Assembly: GCA_016207885.1 (NCBI GenBank)
Contig: JACQZE010000003.1
Span: 186,001-250,000, forward strand
From: Nitrospirota bacterium
GTDB taxonomy: Bacteria; Nitrospirota; Thermodesulfovibrionia; UBA6902
Direction of reading: 5' to 3'
Length of the DNA stretch: 64,000 bases
Shown: positions 59,280 to 64,000 of the stretch, in pieces
Layout: each line of letters starts with the position of its first letter
How positions within the stretch are numbered: position 1 is the first letter of the stretch
The notes under the pieces: generated by a model
Database searches by the model: none
What the model was told of the DNA's origin: nothing
The model's input: only the letters and a program-made list of their open reading frames with translations
Position numbers and translations under genes: made by a program

Positions 59280-60401
59280 TTATTTCTTCTCTCTTCCTGA
59301 ATACTTATTGAAGCATATCGCCGCGCTTCTGTAGTAAATGTGCGCGAGCTTTGAGTACGGAAGATAGACAAACAGCGAGAAAATAAAAACAAGATGTATG
59401 AAATAAACAGGGTAGGCTATGCCTGCCATACCCGCAACTCTTGTTATCCATGCAAGTATGCCTGATGCCATGATGACGCCTATGATGGTTATAAGCAACC
59501 AGTCAAAATAGCTTCCAAGCCCGACCTTTGCGGCATTAGCATACCTGTTCTTTATCATGAGAAGAACGCCTAAGAAAAGGCCTATCGCTCCGGCAAGCCC
59601 GAAGATCTTGACAGGGGCGCCTGTGCCGAACAGTTCAAAAGGAGATTCTATATGAAGAATATCAATATAGAGAACCCCGATGGCTGTGGCTATCCCAAGC
59701 AGTATAAAACTGAAAAAGACGAGAAGATGAGAAAGGTACCTGTCCTTGCTCACATCACAGGATTTAAACTTGCTGTGGCTTATTATATCGCCTGCCATAG
59801 CCATGATGCTGCCCATGAGATCGCCTGATGAAACATTGTTTGCCTTCTTCATATCGCTGAAAAAACTCATCATGCCGAGCAGCCCTACTATCGCACCGAA
59901 CATAAAGGCAGGCACAAAGACCATCTGTATCTGAAAGGTCGAAGCAAAGTTGCTGAATATAAGCTCTCCTTCTGTCGGGATGAAAGTCCCGTCTGCGGAA
60001 AGTACCAGTCCGAGCACTAAGGCAGGTATGAGGAATATGAGCCACACAAGCGCCTTGTTGTTTACGATATTTACAAGAAAGCCGGGCTTTGAATACTGCG
60101 ATATGGTCTGCTTCCTGATCGCGCCAAGCACCTCGCCGGGTTTTGCGCCTCTCGGGCAGTATGCAGTGCAGTCGTTGCACTGGTGGCAGAGCCATACATC
60201 AGGATTGCCGATGAACTTCTCTTTAAGCCCCCACTGCGCCCAGATCATCTCTTTTCTCGGGAAAGGGTTTTTGTCAGGGGTGACATTGCACACGACAGAG
60301 CAGGTCGCGCACTGATAGCACTTCTTCAGTGACTCGCCGCCTGAGGCCATAACGCCTTTTACAAAATCAAGATCAGGTTTTATTAAAGTTGCTTCTGACA
60401 T
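59280..60401 (-). CDS. qmoC: QmoC, membrane subunit of the Qmo complex
   Basis: A 373-residue protein: an HdrC-like N-terminus with two 4Fe-4S motifs (CYQCATCSVVC and CHQCNDCTAYC) joined to a cytochrome-b-like, HdrE/NarI-like membrane part of about six helices (from residue 115). It takes electrons from menaquinol and passes them to QmoAB and APS reductase. It lies 9 bp after qmoB in the order qmoA-qmoB-qmoC. Confidence 0.95.
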   Translation of the reverse strand: MSEATLIKPDLDFVKGVMASGGESLKKCYQCATCSVVCNVTPDKNPFPRKEMIWAQWGLKEKFIGNPDVWLCHQCNDCTAYCPRGAKPGEVLGAIRKQTISQYSKPGFLVNIVNNKALVWLIFLIPALVLGLVLSADGTFIPTEGELIFSNFASTFQIQMVFVPAFMFGAIVGLLGMMSFFSDMKKANNVSSGDLMGSIMAMAGDIISHSKFKSCDVSKDRYLSHLLVFFSFILLGIATAIGVLYIDILHIESPFELFGTGAPVKIFGLAGAIGLFLGVLLMIKNRYANAAKVGLGSYFDWLLITIIGVIMASGILAWITRVAGMAGIAYPVYFIHLVFIFSLFVYLPYSKLAHIYYRSAAICFNKYSGREKK

Positions 60402-60410
60402 TTATTCCTC

Positions 60411-62645
60411 CTAAAATTCCTTGAAAGGATTCGGGTCAAAACCTTCAAGCTTCTCTACATAAGTATTCAATATCTCAGGAAGCCTGTCATAGTCTGATAT
60501 GGAAAGCTGAACGAGTTCAACCCTCTCAGGCTCCAGCTGGAGCCTTCCAAGCGTCTCCTGAAGCTTGCCGAGCCTCTCATTCGCAAGCTCACTGCCCCTT
60601 ATAAAGTGGCACTGGTAATTCTCGCCGAACTTGCAGCCTAAAAGCAGCATTCCGTCAATTCCTTTTGATAAGGCATCGGCTATCCACGCAAGGTTCAGGT
60701 TGCCGAGGCACCTTACAGGGATGAACCTTATCGCCGGAGATATCTTCTTCCGCTGCTTCGCAAGCGCGTCAAGCGCCGGATAAGCGTCATTCTCACATAC
60801 AAGCGCAAGCAGCCTCAGCCCCTCTTCAGGCACATCAACATTCTTCATCATGTTTGATATCATCTTGATGCTGAAGTCCTTGAAGTTGATAACACGCTCA
60901 GGGCAGGATCCCAGACATGTGCCGCACCTCCGGCATCTGGACATCTTGTGGAACGGCGTTCCCTTTGCGTCTTCTTCAATAGCTCCGAAGGGGCACTCTT
61001 CCGTACACCTCTTGCAAGAAGTGCACTTCTGGAGATTTACCTCAGGGTATGTCTGATCCCATGACCTCGGGTGAATTGAATGTCCTGTTGCGGTTGCCTC
61101 AACACACTGTATGGCCTTCATCGCAGCGCCGAGCCCGTCTTCAATGCTTCCGAGCATGTTCATCGGCTGCCTTATGCTGCCTGCGGTAAATATGCCGGTC
61201 CTGCGTGTCTCATACTGAAAACAGATATAGTTGGAATCCGTAAAGCCGTACGCCTCTTCAAGTATCGGAAGTTCAGGCCCCTGTTTGTATTCAAGATGAA
61301 GTATATTCGGTATCTTGTGAGGTTCAATTTTAGCATTCGGGTCGGCCTTGCCGCCTGATGCAACAAGCTTCTCGTCAGACTTCACCTTCCACGCTGCAAG
61401 CTCTTCAACATCGATCCTCGTATTCGGAACCATGCCGGTTGCGAGCACCACAAGATCCGCCTCTATCTTTACGTCCTCGCCGAGCAGGGTATTCTTTACA
61501 TCAACATAAAGCTTTCCGCCTGACTCGCTGACGCCGGTGACCTCACCCTTAGTGAGCATCACGCCGGGATCGTTCTGCATCTTCTTGTAGAAGAGCTCGT
61601 ACTGGCCCGGGGTTCTGATGTCTTTGTATAAGATATATGCTAACGCGTCAGGGTTGCTCTCCCGCACATAAGCTGCCTGTTTCAGAGAGGTCTGGCAGCA
61701 GTAAGATGAACAATATTTAAGGTGGTTCTCATCACGGGAACCTGCGCACTGAATGAATGCCACACGGGTTGCCTCTTTGCCGTCAGAGGGGCGTACTATC
61801 TTACCCTTCTTTGCCATGGCCTCCATCTCTACATTTGTTATCACATTTGGATTGCCGTAACCAAGATGGCTGAGCTTGTTCGCGTCATACGGTCTCCAGC
61901 CCGCGGCCATGACAACAGAACCTGCCTTCTTCTGCTCAGTACCGCCGGCGGTCTTTATTGAAACATCATACTGGCCGGGGAAACCTGCTATCTTCTCTAT
62001 CTCTGATGAGGTGAATACCTCAATATTGCCGTGTGATTTTACCCTGTCAATGGTTGTCTTAACGCCGGGCTCTTCAAGGTCTTCAAAAGGCGAGGCCTGA
62101 GGAAGCTGCTTGTGCATCTTTGCAGCCCAGCCACCAAGCTCTGAGGCCTTCTCAACAAGCGTGACTTTGTAGCCTGCGTCTGCTGCTCCAAGCGCGGATG
62201 ACATACCGGCGATCCCTCCGCCGATAACGAGGATATCCTTGTTCAGTTCCTCAAGCATGAACGGCTCGGGAAGTTCGCTGTTCTGCGCCCTGGTGACGCC
62301 CATCCTGATATAGTCTTCAGCCAAAGCCTGCGTCTCTTCAGTCTTGTGCTCCTGTGTCCAGGATACAAACTCCCTGATATTCGCCCTCTCAACAACGGTG
62401 CCGGGGAATGTGAACTCCTTATGTTTCGCACGCGGTGAGCAGGCAGCGATAAGGACTGTATTTACACCTTCGCCGCTTATATCATTTTTTATAGTGTCAA
62501 TACCTTCGGGGCTGCAGAGTATATCATGGGTCTTTATTACAGGTACCTTGTACTCCTTCTCCCCTACCTTAACAAGCTTATCTACATCTACGGCATCGGC
62601 TATCTCGCAGCCTTTGCATATATATAATCCTATCTTCTTTTCCAT
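60411..62645 (-). CDS. qmoB: QmoB, HdrA/MvhD-like flavin-FeS subunit
   Basis: A 744-residue protein. An HdrA-like FAD domain (ILVIGGGIAGMSSALGAADAGYKVT) follows an N-terminal extension with KGCEIADAVDVDKL and LCSPEG; AGSRDENHLKYCSSYCC is the HdrA-type Cys motif. Two 4Fe-4S motifs come next (CTSCKRCTEECPFGA; CRRCGTCLGSCPE). The C-terminal MvhD-like domain is FIPVRCLGNLNLAWIADAL and GIDGMLLLGCKFGENYQCHF. Its ATG overlaps the qmoA stop (TGATG). Confidence 0.95.
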   Translation of the reverse strand: MEKKIGLYICKGCEIADAVDVDKLVKVGEKEYKVPVIKTHDILCSPEGIDTIKNDISGEGVNTVLIAACSPRAKHKEFTFPGTVVERANIREFVSWTQEHKTEETQALAEDYIRMGVTRAQNSELPEPFMLEELNKDILVIGGGIAGMSSALGAADAGYKVTLVEKASELGGWAAKMHKQLPQASPFEDLEEPGVKTTIDRVKSHGNIEVFTSSEIEKIAGFPGQYDVSIKTAGGTEQKKAGSVVMAAGWRPYDANKLSHLGYGNPNVITNVEMEAMAKKGKIVRPSDGKEATRVAFIQCAGSRDENHLKYCSSYCCQTSLKQAAYVRESNPDALAYILYKDIRTPGQYELFYKKMQNDPGVMLTKGEVTGVSESGGKLYVDVKNTLLGEDVKIEADLVVLATGMVPNTRIDVEELAAWKVKSDEKLVASGGKADPNAKIEPHKIPNILHLEYKQGPELPILEEAYGFTDSNYICFQYETRRTGIFTAGSIRQPMNMLGSIEDGLGAAMKAIQCVEATATGHSIHPRSWDQTYPEVNLQKCTSCKRCTEECPFGAIEEDAKGTPFHKMSRCRRCGTCLGSCPERVINFKDFSIKMISNMMKNVDVPEEGLRLLALVCENDAYPALDALAKQRKKISPAIRFIPVRCLGNLNLAWIADALSKGIDGMLLLGCKFGENYQCHFIRGSELANERLGKLQETLGRLQLEPERVELVQLSISDYDRLPEILNTYVEKLEGFDPNPFKEF

Positions 62646-63910
62646 CAGCCGTTCCTCCTTATTGTCTGGATGGCCTTGAGCGCTGCCGCAGTGGCATCCT
62701 GGACAGACTTTGCCACATCTGCCGGATTTTTAGAGCAGCCTACGGCAAAGATGCCGTGCTCGTCCTTCCCTGGAACCACGAAACCATGCTCATTGACTGT
62801 CACTGAATCAGGAAGCTTTACACTCCCGACAGACGGGACCATGCCGGTTGCGAGGACACAGAGGTCAACCTGCACCTTAACCTTGCCTCCCGCAAGAATG
62901 TCTTCAGCCGTTACTATGATGTCGCCTGTCGCTGGATCTGCCTCCACCTTCGCAACCTTGCCCTTTATCATGGAAACATTCGCATCATCCTTTATCTTAT
63001 TCAGGAACCTTTCATAAGATGTCCCGGGTGTGCGTATGTCTATATAGAACATGTATGCCTTTGAATCGGGATACTGCTCCCTTACATATGTTGCCTGCTT
63101 GAGCGATGCCATGCAGCAAACAGCAGAACAGAATGCGAGGTGGTTCTCATCCCTTGAGCCCGCACACTGGACAAAAGCAACTGACTTTACCTCTTTGCCG
63201 TCTGACGGCCTGAGAAGTTTGCCCTGGGTAGGCCCTGTGCTGGAAGCTATCCTCTCCATCATTACATTAGTGATGATATTGGGGCTTGTGGCGAAACCGA
63301 GATTCTCTATCTTCGAAGCGTCATACGGATCCCAGCCTGTTGCAAGTACTATTGCGCCCGCGTTGACCTCGATGACCTTCGGCTTCATGTTTAGGTCGAT
63401 TGCGTCATATCTACAGACATCGGCGCATTTTCCGCACTCAGCCTTTTTGCATGCACCGGCATCGATAGCGTACTGGAACGGGAATGACTGCTCAAACGGG
63501 ATGTAGATTGCCTTCCTCTTGTCAAGGCCGGCGTTAACATCATTCGGCACTTCAACCGGACACGCCGCAACACACTCGTTGCATGCGACACATTTGTCAT
63601 TAACATAGCGCGGGTTAAGCTGCACTGACACATTGAAATTGCCGGCCTTCCCCTCTATGCGCTCGATCTGGGCAAGTGTGTAATAAGTGATCCTCGGATT
63701 GAACTTTATCCTCCTGTAGTTGATCTCAAGGCCGCATGACGGCGGACAGAGCTTCGGAAAGTACTTGTTCATCCTGGAGACCCTGCCTCCGAGATACGGT
63801 GTCTTCTCGACTATAACAACATTATAGCCTGCCTCTGCCGCCTCGGCAGCTGTCGTGAGCCCGCTGATCCCGCCCCCGACAACCAGAATTGTATTTACCT
63901 GATCTGACAT
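62645..63910 (-). CDS. qmoA: QmoA, HdrA-like flavoprotein subunit
   Basis: A 421-residue flavoprotein. FAD motif ILVVGGGISGLTTAAEAAEAG at the N-terminus is followed by CPPSCGLEINYRRIKFNPRI, CVACNECVAACPVEVP, CKKAECGKCADVCRYDAID and the HdrA-type AGSRDENHLAFCSAVCCM. It is the first qmo gene (AGGAGGAGTAAC before the ATG); aprA/aprB, usual neighbours, would lie beyond the window. Qmo links the quinone pool to the reduction of APS to sulfite, so its presence marks dissimilatory sulfate reduction or its reverse. Confidence 0.95.
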   Translation of the reverse strand: MSDQVNTILVVGGGISGLTTAAEAAEAGYNVVIVEKTPYLGGRVSRMNKYFPKLCPPSCGLEINYRRIKFNPRITYYTLAQIERIEGKAGNFNVSVQLNPRYVNDKCVACNECVAACPVEVPNDVNAGLDKRKAIYIPFEQSFPFQYAIDAGACKKAECGKCADVCRYDAIDLNMKPKVIEVNAGAIVLATGWDPYDASKIENLGFATSPNIITNVMMERIASSTGPTQGKLLRPSDGKEVKSVAFVQCAGSRDENHLAFCSAVCCMASLKQATYVREQYPDSKAYMFYIDIRTPGTSYERFLNKIKDDANVSMIKGKVAKVEADPATGDIIVTAEDILAGGKVKVQVDLCVLATGMVPSVGSVKLPDSVTVNEHGFVVPGKDEHGIFAVGCSKNPADVAKSVQDATAAALKAIQTIRRNG

Positions 63911-64000
63911 GTTACTCCTCCTAAAACTTAGAGAGTTTTTTTAAACTATTACCAAACAATATCGGGATTGAGTTTATAACATTAAGACAAAATAATTCAA

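Noticed and set aside
61690-61760. Possible selenocysteine in QmoB like that in some HdrA proteins
   Set aside because: The Cys positions in QmoA and QmoB are all encoded by Cys codons and there is no in-frame UGA.
1-64000. CRISPR arrays, tRNA or rRNA genes, and insertion sequences
   Set aside because: I found no regularly spaced repeats, no tRNA-like cloverleaf with a CCA-type end, no rRNA segments and no transposase frame. A tRNA missed by eye is possible.

Overview
The window (moderate GC, densely coded on both strands) looks like chromosomal DNA of an anaerobic sulfate-reducing bacterium, most likely a Nitrospirota (Thermodesulfovibrio-type) lineage. The reasons are a complete qmoABC operon (electron transfer to APS reductase), an adjacent membrane pyrophosphatase, HspR-type heat-shock control and the general gene complement. 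The lineage is an inference from gene content; no rRNA is present.

Layout. 1-11.4 kb: a stress and sulfur-export island. A cut-off sensor kinase leads into two parallel operons (901-4138 and 7362-10909). Each has small proteins carrying a repeated 'FAE-x-GE' helical module, a TauE/SafE-type permease and UspA proteins. Between them lie a sensor kinase and a sigma54-dependent NtrC-type regulator, with a good -24/-12 promoter and repeat sites before the second operon. 11.4-12.9 kb: an exported protein and a vapBC toxin-antitoxin pair bounded by a duplicated recJ tail. 12.9-32.3 kb: housekeeping (recJ, secFD-yajC, tatCB, dapA, a 6S RNA candidate, rarA, rny-ymdB, hup, mnmA, argDF, gpmI, comF), interrupted by a mntA-hepT pair. 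32.3-34.6 kb: an AT-rich defence patch with a probable EVE-nuclease fusion and a RHH/MazF pair under a palindromic operator. 34.6-43.5 kb: membrane, lipoprotein and signalling genes and the dnaJ-hspR-clpB heat-shock operon with a HAIR operator over its promoter. 43.7-51 kb: a GT-C glycosyltransferase, a VKOR-thioredoxin fusion interrupted by one in-frame UGA exactly at the first catalytic Cys (candidate selenoprotein), moeA, and a Cys-cluster/GT-A fusion. 51-55.1 kb: three tandem giant pseudopilins with Ig-like domains. 55.3-57 kb: small genes, gene remnants and a TumE-like toxin-antitoxin pair. 57-64 kb: hppA and qmoCBA.

How the genes connect. QmoABC and HppA belong to sulfate respiration (electron supply to APS reduction; recovery of energy from the PPi released when sulfate is activated). 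The TauE-type permeases and Usp proteins plausibly handle sulfur-anion export and stress under two-component, sigma54 control. Four toxin-antitoxin-type pairs, several gene remnants and two families of palindromic repeats mark the flexible spots between housekeeping blocks. Several genes lack a ribosome-binding site and have a -10 box 3-9 nt before the start codon, so leaderless mRNAs may be common in this organism.

Most notable: the UGA-interrupted VKOR-thioredoxin gene, the FAE-module/TauE/Usp island, the three Ig-domain pseudopilins, the EVE-nuclease gene, and the vapBC cassette flanked by two diverged recJ tails.
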